Source: Chara braunii
Taxonomy: Eukaryota > Streptophyta > Charophyceae > Charales > Characeae
Direction: 5' to 3'
Length of the DNA: 27,394 bases
Assembly: GCA_003427395.1 (NCBI GenBank)
Contig: BFEA01000129.1
Span: 2,567,471 to 2,594,864, forward strand
The notes under the pieces are model-generated. The model was not told where the DNA came from and did no database searches. It worked only from the letters and a program-made list of their open reading frames with translations. The number at the start of each line of letters is the position of its first letter. Positions within the stretch are counted from its first letter, which is position 1. Made by a program: the position numbers and the translations under genes. This document shows positions 1-9,130 of the stretch, one piece after another.

Positions 1-180
1 GATATTCGCATTCCGTTTTATGTGAAAATTTGTGATATTGGTATTTCGTTTTTACGTAGAAAATATCTGAAAATTTTTGATAAATCGCATTTCGTTTTGT
101 TTGAAAATTCCCGATAGTTGCAATTCGTTTCTCTGATATTTCGCATACATAGCTGAAATTTCTGAAGTTAGTATTTTCGT
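1..180. repeat. AT-rich imperfect tandem repeat, ~22-45 bp unit
   Basis: Units beginning GATA recur at 1, 34, 79, 113 and 135. Each runs through a version of ATTTCGTTTT followed by TGAAAATTT. Units are diverged and of unequal length, so this is an old array, truncated by the window edge. No coding potential is seen. Confidence 0.6.
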
Positions 181-186
181 TCTCCA

Positions 187-437
187 GGCATATTAGGATA
201 ACGACAGAAGTGGTAATATTATCGAAAACTGAAATTATTCTTTTCTGAAAATCACATTTTCATTCTATCTCGCAATTTTTTTTTTTTTTTTTGAAAATTG
301 AATCTTGCGAAGCCTACCAGGTTAGGCATATTCGGAGGTTGCTATATTATCAGAAACTAGATTTCGTTCTTTTCTAGAAATCGCATCTTTACTTCATTTC
401 GCAAATTTTTTTTTTCGAGATCGCAGTTTGTAAAAGC
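187..437. repeat. Imperfect tandem duplication, ~137 bp unit
   Basis: Two copies start at AGGCATATT (187 and 324). Both run through ATATTATC, GAAACT, TCTTTTCT, ATCGCAT/ATCACAT, a CGCAA motif followed by a poly-T tract, and end near AAAGCC or GAAGCC. They are diverged but collinear. The poly-T tracts make this section AT-rich. Non-coding. Confidence 0.55.
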
Positions 438-664
438 CAAAACTTTGCGGCACCTAGCCTAGATCTCGTTCATAATACTTTTCTGACACATCCTACTCAT
501 CATAAATCGACAGATATATATAAAGAAAAAAAAGTAAGTAGTCCTCATTCATTTTTTATTTTTATTTTATCTGTTGATTAGGGTCAGAGTAAAGTATTGT
601 TGGGTTGGTTATCTCCCTCCGTTTTCCCTCCCACCCACCCCTTGCATGCATCCCGTTTTCGGTA
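438..664. other. AT-rich spacer, no gene seen
   Basis: Contains TATATATA and several A or T runs. No conserved reading frame or RNA gene is visible. It ends in a C-rich stretch just before the minisatellite. Confidence 0.5.
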
Positions 665-955
665 CAGTGCCACGTCAGCAGTGCCAGATCAGCAGTGCCA
701 CGTCAGCAGTGCCACATCACAGTGCCAAGTCACAGTGCCACGTCAGCAGTGTCACGTCAGAGTGCCAGATCAGCAGTGCCACGTCAGCAGTGCCAGGTCA
801 CATTGCCACGTCAGACATAGTGCCACGACAACAGTGCCACGTCAGACACAGTGCCACGTCAGCAGTGACGTCCGACACAGTGCCACGTCAGCAGTATCAC
901 GTCAGACACAGTGCCACATCAGCAGTGTCACGTAAGCAGCAGTGCCACGTCAGCA
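665..955. repeat. Minisatellite of ~14-bp CAGTGCCACGTCAG units
   Basis: About twenty tandem units follow the consensus CAGTGCCACGTCAG, with variants such as CAGTGCCAGATCAG, CAGTGTCACGTCAG and an expanded CGTCAGACA form. Around half keep CCACGTCA, an ACGT-core motif of the kind bound by plant bZIP factors. Short open frames across it (574-1026, 597-935) are low-complexity translations of the repeat and I do not treat them as genes. The array abuts the gag-like segment at 958, so it could lie in the 5' untranslated region of the gypsy element. That placement is inference. Confidence 0.85.
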
Positions 956-957
956 AC

Positions 958-1190
958 ATGACGGGCCTGCCAAGCCAACTGGCCAATGAGACCATTGCCG
1001 CCTACAAGCAGCGTTGTCTGGCTTAGATAGAGGCTGAGGAACAACGCCTGCTGGCAGTCGAGGCTGCCCGCGTACAGGCTGAAGAGGCAGCAGCAGCAGA
1101 GAAGCTGCGGCTACAGGCCAATGCAGACGCAGATTCCCAGGCTCACCGCAAGGAAGCCGAGGATCTGCTACAGCGGCATGAAGCCATCGG
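958..1190 (+). pseudogene. Gag-like coiled-coil fragment
   Basis: The frame starting ATG at 958 (MTGLPSQLANETIAAYKQR) reads to a TAG at 1024 and continues in frame beyond it with IEAEEQRLLAVEAARVQAEE and further Glu/Ala/Leu-rich sequence to about HEAIG at 1190. The composition is that of an amphipathic coiled coil. Its position upstream of the protease suggests the N-terminal part of gag or a gag-pol precursor. The TAG replaces what may have been CAG. After 1190 the sequence dissolves into low complexity, so the rest of gag, including any CCHC knuckle, is not visible. A family assignment would need comparison with intact copies. Confidence 0.5.
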
Positions 1191-1298
1191 TGCGTGGTTT
1201 TTGTGGTTTCAGAACTCAATGTTGGGTGGTGGTTTTGGCCATTTGGATGGTGGGGTGTGTTGTGGAAGTTGTGGGTGGGGGGGCACTGCCACGAGGCA

Positions 1299-1303
<5 letters not shown>

Positions 1304-1358
<55 letters not shown>
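1304..1358. repeat. (CT)n microsatellite
   Basis: Uninterrupted alternating TC dinucleotides for about 55 bp. Open frames across it on both strands encode only SLSL or RERE repeats and are not genes. Confidence 0.97.
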
Positions 1359-1359
<1 letters not shown>

Positions 1360-1360
<1 letters not shown>

Positions 1361-1810
1361 ACCGAACAGTTGACACGAACTTGACGGCAACAGCAACACA
1401 ATTGTTGTTGTTATTTCATATACTTGCCCACCTTCATCTGAAACAGCAACAGCAGTGTTCCTGCCTGCAGGGGTGGTCCCCCACAGCTGTTGTGCGGGGC
1501 CACCAAAACCAATGGCCGAACACTACCAAAACGAAGGGTTTTTTTTTTTTTTTATTCCCTCCTTTTATTTGTCACCCAAAAAAAAAAAAAAAAAAAAAAA
1601 TCATGAATTCAAAGAAGAAAAACATTCACCAACGAAAAATCTAGAAAAAAAAAACGCCATCGTTTTTTTTTTTATCCTCTCTGCCTTTTCTGTTTTTTAT
1701 TTTTAAAAAATTTTAAACGTTGTCGGATTGCCAAAAAAAAAACATGGGGTTGTAGGGCTTAAAAAAACCCACAACTCCATATTTTTTTATTTTTTTTGTT
1801 ATTATTCTAG
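1360..1810. other. Low-complexity insert within gypsy copy 1
   Basis: Contains CAACAGCAACACAATTGTTG-type inverted sequence, an A run at about 1579-1600, and several T runs up to 14 nt. It separates the gag-like fragment from the protease. A TTATTATTCTAG tract ends at 1810 and resembles a 3' splice site, but no convincing matching exon structure was found. No gene. Confidence 0.5.
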
Positions 1811-1904
1811 GTGTAAGAATTTTTGCAAATTCGTGGCCGAGTCTGGCCGTGGCCGTGAACGCGGCCGCCCTTCGAGTCCGACCCCGTGACCATGGTTGCG
1901 GGGG

Positions 1905-2333
1905 ATACATAACGCTATCGTCGATTCAGGAGCCGCAGTCCTAGCCATTTCCTTAAGGGTTGTGTAACCAATAGGAAGAAGAAAGGATCTTACCCCGTTA
2001 GAGGAAGGAGACCACCTTGTCTCCGACGACGAGGAAAAGATCAAGGTAGTAGGAAGGATGACGAACGTTGCGTTTCGAATGGGAAAAGTTCACGTGTTGG
2101 GAAAATTTCACGAACGTTGTGTTGCGTTTCGATTGGGTAAAGTTCACGTTCACAAATTAGACGGGAATACATACGATGTTCTTCTGGGATTAGCGACCCT
2201 TACCGCACTGAAAGCCAACCTCGAATTCAAAAGACAAGCAATCATCCTTCGGAATACGGGCGGGAAGTCGTATGTTATCTCGATGCGTCGAACTCTTCGG
2301 ACTATACTCCCTACGACCCGGAAGACTCCCCCC
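1905..2333 (+). pseudogene. Gypsy retropepsin (aspartic protease), degenerate
   Basis: Retroelement aspartic protease, which in life cleaves the Gag-Pol polyprotein in the virus-like particle. The flap-side active-site motif IVDSGA is at 1917-1934 and the second conserved strand DVLLG is at about 2175-2190. A Gly/Arg-rich stretch precedes it. A TAA at 1965 breaks the frame, which then stays open to the TGA at 2334. An in-frame duplication of 54 bp has repeated the FRxGKVHV segment (2061-2095 and 2110-2149). A 18-residue insertion like this would probably disturb the protease fold. It is followed in the same frame by the linker to reverse transcriptase. Confidence 0.8.
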
Positions 2334-2778
2334 TGATGTGGAGAACCACTCCACGTAATCACTTGGAGGGAACCCCTCGAGGAAACGGATGAAAGAGAAA
2401 AAGAATCGGAGCTATGAAGTAGCTCCTCCGAAGGCGAGAATGAAACGGACCCCGAGATTTGTGGTATGGTAGACCAACGGATTCATTACCTCGTGCGAAA
2501 GAAAACGTCGAAAACATTCGGCCTTACGGAATGGAACCTCTAGCGGACGTGAGCCTTACTCCTAGGGGAGCCGCTCGTCCAAGTGTCCCGAACGGCTGAT
2601 TCTTCGGAACCCCCTCGGACCATATACAAGGCCACCACCCCGCTTCTCTCGAGATACAGTGACAAGAAAGTGTTCTGCGACATTTCGGGACTGCCTTGTT
2701 CTCTGCTCTCTACAGTGAAAGAGGCGCGATTGCTGCGACAGAGTGTCGAGGACAGCTTTGGAAGCCCCTGCGAGTGGT
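2334..2778 (+). pseudogene. Protease-RT linker of gypsy pol, degenerate
   Basis: Continues the protease frame through several stops (2334, about 2414, 2538 and others). There is an acidic stretch rich in Glu and Ser, then a better preserved segment at 2583-2778 containing SDKKVFCDISGLP and LLRQSVEDSFG. I do not recognise a domain. The position between PR and RT, and the clean frame, indicate pol coding sequence. The frame shifts near 2773, where SGNPYELW begins in the next frame. Confidence 0.5.
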
Positions 2779-3900
2779 AACCCATACGAACTCTGGATGA
2801 GGATCGCGGAAAAACCAGTTAGTTTGCAAGAAATCGACGATGGGGTAACACTAGAAGAGCACGTGGCAATCCGGGAAGCAGACGCCCAGATGGTCGCCAC
2901 GGTGTTCTCCTAGCGATCAGACAATTCATTCATCTCCGCTCTTCTGCCAGGGAATGGTACTAAAATGGGTACAAAACAGATGACAGTGAACATACACGGA
3001 CAACTCTATGAGCTACATGTGCCCCAGTACGTGCCCGACGAAACACATCGACTAATCGCAAATATCCTAACCGAATATCAAGGAGCAATTAGCTTCAAAG
3101 ACACGGATATCAGGTTGTCGTAAGTTATTCAGCACAATCCAAATCAGAATGCACCCCCCAATCCAGTGCAAGCCATACCGGTATTCCCTCGCCGAACGTA
3201 AGACAGCGTTGGAGCGAATCAAGGAATTTGAAGCGAACGGTTGGATTGAGCCCGCTACTGGAACGTGGTCATTACCCGTAGCTCTAGTCCCAAAGAAGAA
3301 TAGGCCGATTCGCATATGCATTAATTATAGGAAGTTGAATGATATCACGATCAAGGATGTGTACCCCTTCCCCAGGATTGATGATTTGTTGGATGCGATT
3401 GGGTGTGCCAGCTATTTTAGTAAGTTTGATATCCGCAATGGGTTCCATCATATCCTGGTTAAGGAGGAGGATCGGTCGAAAACGGTGTTTGTATTGTTCG
3501 AAGACACTTGGCAGTGGGTTCGTTGCCCTGTGGGAATATGCAATGCGCCAGCTACCTTTCAGAGAGCGATGAACATCACCTCTTAGAAATTTCGTCAACA
3601 AGACCCGATTGACCCAGGGAATGATCAACTTCTGCGTCATTGTGTATATCGACGATATTTTTGTGTATTCTGAATCGTCTCACGGACATGCTCAGCACAT
3701 TGAGTGGACACTCGGGGCATTGTGAGATGTTGGATTCAATATTGCGCTGGAGAAAAGTGAGTTTTTTTTCTCGGAAATCTCGTTTTTAGGGTACGTGGTG
3801 ACATGAGGAGGTTTGAAGCCAGATTCGAGAAAAGTTGAGGTGGTTCGAGAAGCCCCTACGCCCACGTCGCTGATGCAGGTTTGAGCCTTCCTGGGGCTGG
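2773..3900 (+). pseudogene. Gypsy reverse transcriptase, broken
   Basis: RNA-dependent DNA polymerase that copies element RNA. A run-in segment (2773-3150, stops at 2911 TAG and 3121 TAA) leads into the RT fold at about 3160. Motifs seen: KPYRYSLAER, the LVPKKNRPIRICINYRKLND block, catalytic Asp in FSKFDIRNGF (GAT at 3428-3430), GICNAPATFQRAMN, and the catalytic YIDD at 3645-3656, then FLGYVV and FLGLASYYGRF leading into RNase H. Frameshifts lie near 3160 and between 3560 and 3640. TGA stops lie at 3723, 3804 and 3882. Each TGA sits where arginine CGA would fit, suggesting C-to-T change. Identity as Ty3/gypsy RT is secure; activity is excluded. Confidence 0.92.
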
Positions 3901-4553
3901 CCTCTTACTACGGTAGGTTTATGAATGGGTTCGCGACGATTGCTCGACCCCTGATAAACCACCTACGGAAAGATCAGCCACACAAGAGGGACGCGGAGTG
4001 CGAGCTGGCCTTTGTCAGTCTGAAGGAGGCCCTCGCCTCCACACCTATTTTGATTCGGCCCGATCCTGCAAAACAGTTCATTCTCATTACAGACTGGCAA
4101 CCTGAGGCGATTTCATCTATTTTGGCCCAGAAGGCGAAGAACTGCCACGAACACATCATTAAGTACGCTTCGCGAACTATACCTGACGAAAGAAGGAACG
4201 ATTCAGCCCCACAAGGCGAATGCTACGCCGTCGTTTGGGGAATTCAACACTTTCATCCGTATCTGTCCAGACAGAAGTTCCTCCTCGTCACGGATCACGA
4301 GCCCCCGCTAGCTCTCAAAAGCCTCACCAACTACGCGGGCATGATTGGTCGATGGGTTGTCCAGCTACAAGAGTACGAGTTCGACATCATTCATCGAAGG
4401 ACGGAGAAACACGGGAACGCGGACGGGTTGACACGACTGCATCGACCAAGCAAGGTGGCAAAAGGTGAGGAGATTACTCCGTGGAAGGAGCCGGAGCCAG
4501 CCAAGGGACCCCCGTACGGAGAAGTGAACATTCTCCCACGACCTTCCAGGAAG
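3901..4553 (+). pseudogene. Gypsy RNase H domain
   Basis: RNase H, which in life degrades the RNA strand of the RNA:DNA hybrid. It is the best preserved part of this copy: open from 3885 to the TGA at 4554. Motifs with the acidic catalytic residues are visible: ITDWQPEAISSILAQK, GECYAVVWGIQHF, LLVTDHEPPLALKSL and HGNADGLTRL. The RYASRTIP-type motif appears as KYASRTIP. The IGRWVVQLQEYEFDIIHR segment is typical of gypsy pol. A short Pro/Glu-rich tail (KEPEPAKGPPYGE) links it to the zinc-finger segment downstream in the same frame, across one stop codon. Confidence 0.92.
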
Positions 4554-4568
4554 TGACACGTAAACACA

Positions 4569-4919
4569 ATGGCGATGGGTGGAGAAGGTAACTCTAGAAG
4601 CCCTCTTTCTCCCCTCTCATCCTCTCTTTTTTTTTCCTTGCTCGACAAATTTTGTTATTTTTGCGAAACAATATTACGGATTTATTTGGTTCCCATGCGT
4701 CCTAGTGGGGATAGATATGTCGAGTGGGTAGATAGTGAACGGTGTGTCTCCGAGGCCCACGGTTTCTGTATCGAATACAGAAACGCGGATAAAGCATGGT
4801 TATGTCCTTTGTGTCGAACCGAAAAATCCAAACGAAGGATCGATTCATGGAAACCACATTCGATGGGCTGGAAAAGACACGTAAGTTTCGACGGATGGAA
4901 GTATGGACGAATGTCATTT
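4569..4919 (+). pseudogene. Degenerate PHD-type zinc finger in gypsy pol
   Basis: This lies in the same frame as RNase H, separated only by a TGA at 4554, so it was probably part of the same polyprotein. Ligands follow the PHD pattern Cys4-His-Cys3: CYFC (4653-4664), SERC (4734-4745, first Cys replaced by Ser), HGFC (4758-4769) and WLCPLC (4797-4814). The C-x4-H-x2-C spacing and the Trp two residues before the last Cys pair match PHD fingers. PHD fingers read histone H3 tails in the families where function is known. A role in choosing chromatin targets is inference. A T-rich tract near 4626-4638 may be a local expansion. The frame ends at TGA 4920. Confidence 0.6.
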
Positions 4920-5087
4920 TGATAGCCACGGTGGTCGGGAACTCCCTTCGATAATTCACCAAAGAAGATCGGAGGCGAGTTAATGAAAAGGCACATGATT
5001 ACCGATGGAACGACGAACGATTAGAAAAACGAAAGATTGATAGTAGTGAGATTTGGATGTTGGTATCCGTTCATGAGGTACGACTAG
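4920..5087 (+). pseudogene. PHD-integrase linker, degenerate
   Basis: Same frame as the flanking domains, but with several stops (4920, 4923, about 5020, 5085). The peptide is rich in charged residues and has no recognised domain. It is listed so that the pol frame is continuous for the reader. Confidence 0.4.
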
Positions 5088-5233
5088 GTTAAGGCGGCTC
5101 ACGAAGAAACCGCCTCTCACTTTGCTGTCAGAATCATGGAAGCCGCAATTGACAAAAACCAGTGGTATTGGTCCAATATCTGGGACGATGTTAAATTCAT
5201 CATAAAAAATTATCTAGTTTGTGCGGTGTCGGT
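5088..5233 (+). pseudogene. Integrase N-terminal HHCC zinc finger, truncated
   Basis: Integrase zinc-binding domain (H2C2), which supports integrase multimerisation. His at 5100 and His at 5118 are five residues apart. WYWSNIWDDVKFII follows, then NYLVC, where Tyr at 5211 stands in the position of the third ligand and Cys at 5220 is the fourth. The H-x5-H-x30-(C)-x2-C spacing fits the family. Reading continues open to 5420, but after about 5233 the peptide no longer resembles integrase, so I place the element break there. The catalytic DDE core is absent from this copy. Confidence 0.75.
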
Positions 5234-5399
5234 GCGAATACCCTTACAAGGGTATCCGCCCTGGTTTTTGCAAGTGACAGAAAATAGTTTTGGTTTAGAG
5301 TTTAAGTATACCGCGCTAAGCGCGGCTGCATCTGTAATTGCGTTGACTGGATGGTTGACCACAATAGCGAGTGCGTGGGCGCGCAGGTTTAAGGCGCGC
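5234..5399. repeat. Cluster of three short perfect inverted repeats
   Basis: Stem 1: ATACCCTT (5238-5245) with AAGGGTAT (5248-5255), extended by GCG/CGC outside one mismatch. Stem 2: CCGCGC (5311-5316) with GCGCGG (5320-5325), loop TAA. Stem 3: GCGCGC (5379-5384) with GCGCGC (5394-5399). They begin just where gypsy homology ends. The first could mark the end of an inserted sequence, but no partner was found. Confidence 0.7.
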
Positions 5400-7355
5400 G
5401 TGATTCTTTTCTGTTGTTGATCGTAAAAGCCGGCCCGGACCTCGGTCGTTTTGCTTGGTGATATTATTATTATTTATTTATTTTTGATTAAGTAGGAATT
5501 AAGGATATTTTCTTTTGATTGGTACATTTGACCGAGTCGAGCGCGCATACGGAGAACGACCCCGACGACGACATCGACAATAACGGCGCAATTTCGTGCG
5601 GTGAGCAGGATATCGTAGGATGGCGCGCGGGGCAATTATGGCATGGTATAAGCAAGCCGGCGTGGGCACTGGGAGCCGCGCAGCCAGTTTGTTGGCCCAA
5701 AGCGTCGTGCCGCACCGTCTTGTATGGTACTCTGAGGACGCTGGTCTCAGGCTTGGGCTTAGCCCTATAGGCTACGACATTGGACTGACACTACGAAGGT
5801 TTGGGGACCGAGGCCGGCGAGCGCCGACGCAGCGGCATCGGAGCATCGAGGAGGGAGCCGATGGGGTTGAGGGCCGTGGGGCTATCCCCCTTGGTTTTGC
5901 CATTGACGACGTTTGATCGGTGGTGGCGTTTTCTCTAAGTGAATCATTTTTACGTCGTAATATTCATATATTTTTCTTATATGCCCCGACGCCCGTTTCG
6001 CTTGAACGTGGTGCCGGATTGAGTGGCCGGTCCGACAGTCGAGGACCTTGAGCACGCGCCCTCTTTTGACTGGCCTACGGGTTCCTGTGCGTTCGGTATG
6101 CCGACGAAATTCTTCTATCCCACCCATCTCAAAACAAGGGCCGAGGAGCTCAGCGGGCGTGCGAGCTGATGGGTGACTGGCCACGTGGAGGAGGAAGTCT
6201 GGGTGCCGTGGGCCAAAAGGGGCGCCCAGCCTAATTGCCCGCGACTTATGACAAGAGGATTGAGTGTGAGCAAGCCTGCTGGGACCCATATGGAAGGTGA
6301 ACTATGCCTAAGCAGGGGCTAGGGGGCGCCAGGACAGCAGTCGGAGAGCCCAGACCGCTGTTCACGCGAAGGCCTTTAAAGTCCCCATTTGAATATTGCT
6401 ACTACCGCCAAGGTCTGCGCTGGGACCCGTTTTTGTCCAGGTTAATTCTACGGCTTCACAGGAGGCCCGGTGACCACCCACTTGTCAAAGGAATTGGAGT
6501 CGCCCCGACAGCGGAGCGTAGGTTGCATGCTTCAGATGAGATGGGCAGGTGAGTTGCTACGCACTGCTTGGCGGATTTCAATTTCCATTACTACCGTCCG
6601 ACGGTCAGTGTCAGCCAACACTATCGGAGTGTTTGGGTTGGAGCACGGCTGGTGCGCAGCGCTAGCATGACGGGCCGCTGGTCGTCGGACTGCGCTAAGT
6701 AAAGGAGAGCGCAGTGAAGAGGTTGGCAAAGACGAGTTAGTAGGAAACCGGGGCAACGAACGAACCTGACCCGGAATCGCGTCGAGGTGCGCCCGGAGGT
6801 GAAGACGGGGGAGGGACTACAACGGGTCGAAGCAGACATCGAGAGAGGAGGATGCTACTGTGGGAACGCGGCAGTGCTAGGAGCGGAGGGGAGGAGGCAT
6901 CGACGATCAGGTAGCAGAGGAAAACAAAACGAACCTGGACGGGTTAACGCGCCAGGTACTTTCGGAAGTAAAAATGGCGGGGAGGCGAGCCAGGGCGCAA
7001 CAGGAAACGGATGGCTCCCGCGATTCACGATGGGGTTAGGTGGAAGAGGAGTCGAGATTGGGGGTTTGAAGGAGGGCGAACATAATGGCGAAGTCAGTTT
7101 TTGCGTTAAGTTCGTAGGATAGCGGGTCAGTGAGGAACGAGCTGCGCTGAGTGATGGCTATGGAAGACGTATGGCAGATGGTGAGACTCCTAGTGTGCTC
7201 AACTCTCTACAAAAATGGGCGTGGAGACAATCGATTATGAGGTTTCTTGGTAAGGCGAAACCGATGGTGGAGGTAGATTTGGAAAAGAGTTAGTAAATTT
7301 AGATAAAGGGTGCGTCGGGTGCATGCACAAATATGGTGGGAATGGGAAGTGGAGT
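5400..7355. other. No recognisable gene; moderately GC-rich unknown sequence
   Basis: Several open frames of 60-135 codons occur (+5519-5770, +5620-5916, -5882-6289, +6304-6552, +6787-7122). None shows a domain I recognise, and they overlap each other without order. The longest, minus 5882-6289, is Arg/His-rich. An ATG at 6974 begins MAGRRARAQQETDGSRDSRW, reminiscent of a basic gag start, but stops follow quickly. The section could be decayed retroelement sequence. I see no RNA gene. Confidence 0.45.
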
Positions 7356-7387
7356 TTTCACTCGATTGCTTATGCAATCGGGTGAAA
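7356..7387. repeat. 14-bp stem, 4-nt loop hairpin
   Basis: TTTCACTCGATTGC (7356-7369), loop TTAT, then GCAATCGGGTGAAA (7374-7387). Thirteen Watson-Crick pairs and one T-G wobble. A stem this long with so short a loop is unlikely by chance in unselected sequence. No gene flanks it. Confidence 0.9.
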
Positions 7388-7519
7388 TAAAGTTATAGAT
7401 AGGGGTCTTTACCTATTGCGAATTTTATGGTATTGTTAGTTCTAGTTATAGGTGAGTAGTTTGGTTAGAGTCATTACTAAAGGTTGCGCCAGGGGGGGGG
7501 GAAAGCTTTAATGTGAAGA

Positions 7520-7550
7520 CGAATCTTTCTGCTTTTTAACGAAAGATTCG
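7520..7550. repeat. 10-bp perfect hairpin
   Basis: CGAATCTTTC (7520-7529) and GAAAGATTCG (7541-7550) are perfect reverse complements around an 11-nt T-rich loop. It lies just after a G10 run (about 7492-7501). Confidence 0.88.
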
Positions 7551-7597
7551 CTCCCATTTTCCTTTGTTGTACGTGTTCGTATGGGGCTTGGTCTTCT

Positions 7598-7601
<4 letters not shown>

Positions 7602-7657
<56 letters not shown>
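7602..7657. repeat. (AG)n microsatellite
   Basis: About 56 bp of uninterrupted AG dinucleotide. The open frame at 7581-7763 across it is RERE repeat and not a gene. A single ambiguous base (N) lies at 7686. Confidence 0.97.
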
Positions 7658-7662
<5 letters not shown>

Positions 7663-9130
7663 TTAATGAGGTGCTAATACACCTANCCGTATTTTGGCGA
7701 AGGGTCCATTTTCAGCCTACGGATACGGCCGCCAGATCGTTGTCCTTACCCTTGCTCGGGTGAGGCTCAGCGAGATACCGCGCCCTTTCCCGGTGATTAC
7801 TAGTCGCACTGGCTACAATATACCCTCCACAGTCTTCTCCGGCTCGAGGAGTTCGTTCTCACACTTTGAACGAGCTCGACACACTGGCGGTGCACATGGC
7901 TTCGTTATGGTGGAAGACTCATCGGGGTTCTGCTTGTTTCAGAGGAACAGTGTAAGGCCAGCCACGAGGTTCGAAGACCCACCGACTCGCCCGTCGGCTG
8001 TCGGGTTTGCCATAGGTTCGATTAAGTTGGGGGACGGAGGGGGGTCGTGAGTGAAGGGACACTCCGGAGGGAGGGTGAGCTGTTCTGAGCAAACGAGCTC
8101 ACTGGCGGTAGCTAGTTAGATGAGCAGGAGTACGAGATTGTTGTAGTGTAAGCGGGCAGCCCAGTACGCTGTCACAAGGGCTGGTCTCAGGGTGACGGTC
8201 GATCCTGGGTGTATGCTACTGCTGTTGCTGAGGTGACTCGGGGGCTTACTTGGTGGTAGGTGAGTAAACACAATTTGTCTTATGGTTGAGGGATAAAAGT
8301 TGCGGATGTCATCCCTGCACAAGGGACTGTGGGCACCGTCTCTCGTATTAACAAGCGGCGAGGCGCACTGCGTGTTTTTGCTGCGGGTGATGGGCGCCTA
8401 TTGCACAGCGTGGGGATTTTTGTTCTGAGCGAAGTTCTCAGCTGGGGCTGTTGCCCCTGGTTGGTAGTCCGTATAAAGGCGCGAGCATGTGTTGTTTGGA
8501 CGTGGATTCTTTGAGCGGGGCGGTTGGAAGGGAATCACCACTGCGATCCGGGAGATCGTTGGGAGGATTGTGTTCGGTCGTTTGACTTTACATATGACGG
8601 AGCTACTACCTTGGCCGCCATTGCGGGACCCTCAGGCGAGTGAAGGTAACGAGGCCCTCTCACGCGAGTCTGATCACACCTTTCCTGGATCTGAGAGTCT
8701 CATAACCATCTTCATCTGTCCTTCTTCCTCTTAGTCTAGTCTATTGGTTTTGAGAGGAAGGCGGCAGGCTGGATTGCAACCCGCAGGTCCGCATCAAGAC
8801 TCTGTGGGGAGTTCACCCACCGATTGCGGGAGCTCTGCCGGGACTCAAGAGGAGTTCTGGAGGCAGGGGACCTTCAGGTAAATCATTTTTATCTGTATAA
8901 CCCACTACTACCCATGTTTGCCTATCTCCCTGCAGTATGATTGATGTATGCATGAGTTTGTCCCTATGGTTTTTGCTTTCTCTTCAAGACATAATCAGAC
9001 TAAAGGGAAATAATGTGTGAGAGTGAAGTTCAAGTTCCTTCTTTATTCTGACTGAAAGCAGACAAAAGGATAAACTGGGGGAAGGTGGGAGGAAGGTAGT
9101 TTTGCATGCGTTTGGAATGGTCAACCAAAG
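7658..9130. other. No recognisable gene; scattered short hairpins
   Basis: A 118-codon open frame (+7694-8050) and an 81-codon frame (+8489-8734) have no domain I recognise. Adjacent hairpins occur at 8425-8441 (CTGAG/CTCAG) and 8444-8457 (GGGGC, loop TGTT, GCCCC). A GT...AG pair (8878-8935, CAG|GTAAATC to CTCCCTGCAG) resembles a small intron, but flanking exons could not be supported. Confidence 0.4.

Larger units (their letters stand above)
958..5233 (+). mobile_element. Degenerate Ty3/gypsy retrotransposon, copy 1
   Basis: Seen in order on the + strand: a gag-like coiled-coil segment, an aspartic protease with DSGA, a reverse transcriptase with YIDD, RNase H, a PHD-like zinc finger, and the integrase HHCC zinc finger. 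PR-RT-RH-IN is the Ty3/gypsy order. Most of the coding sequence lies in one frame (codons starting at multiples of three). A detour into the other two frames occurs between about 2770 and 3590. Many in-frame stops are present. Homology stops abruptly after the integrase zinc finger at about 5233, so the integrase core and 3' LTR are missing. I could not identify LTRs, a primer-binding site or a polypurine tract. The copy is not functional. Confidence 0.9.

Noticed and set aside
950-1399. 149-codon minus-strand frame
   Set aside because: It crosses the (CT)n tract (RERE repeat) and is antisense to the gag-like coding segment.
1191-1810. Intron between the gag-like exon and the protease
   Set aside because: GT at 1191 and TAG at 1810 exist, but flanking frames do not join into a convincing protein and the interval is simple-sequence expansion.
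8878-8935. 58-nt intron with CAG|GTAAATC and CTCCCTGCAG
   Set aside because: No open exon with recognisable coding content on either side, so left unannotated.
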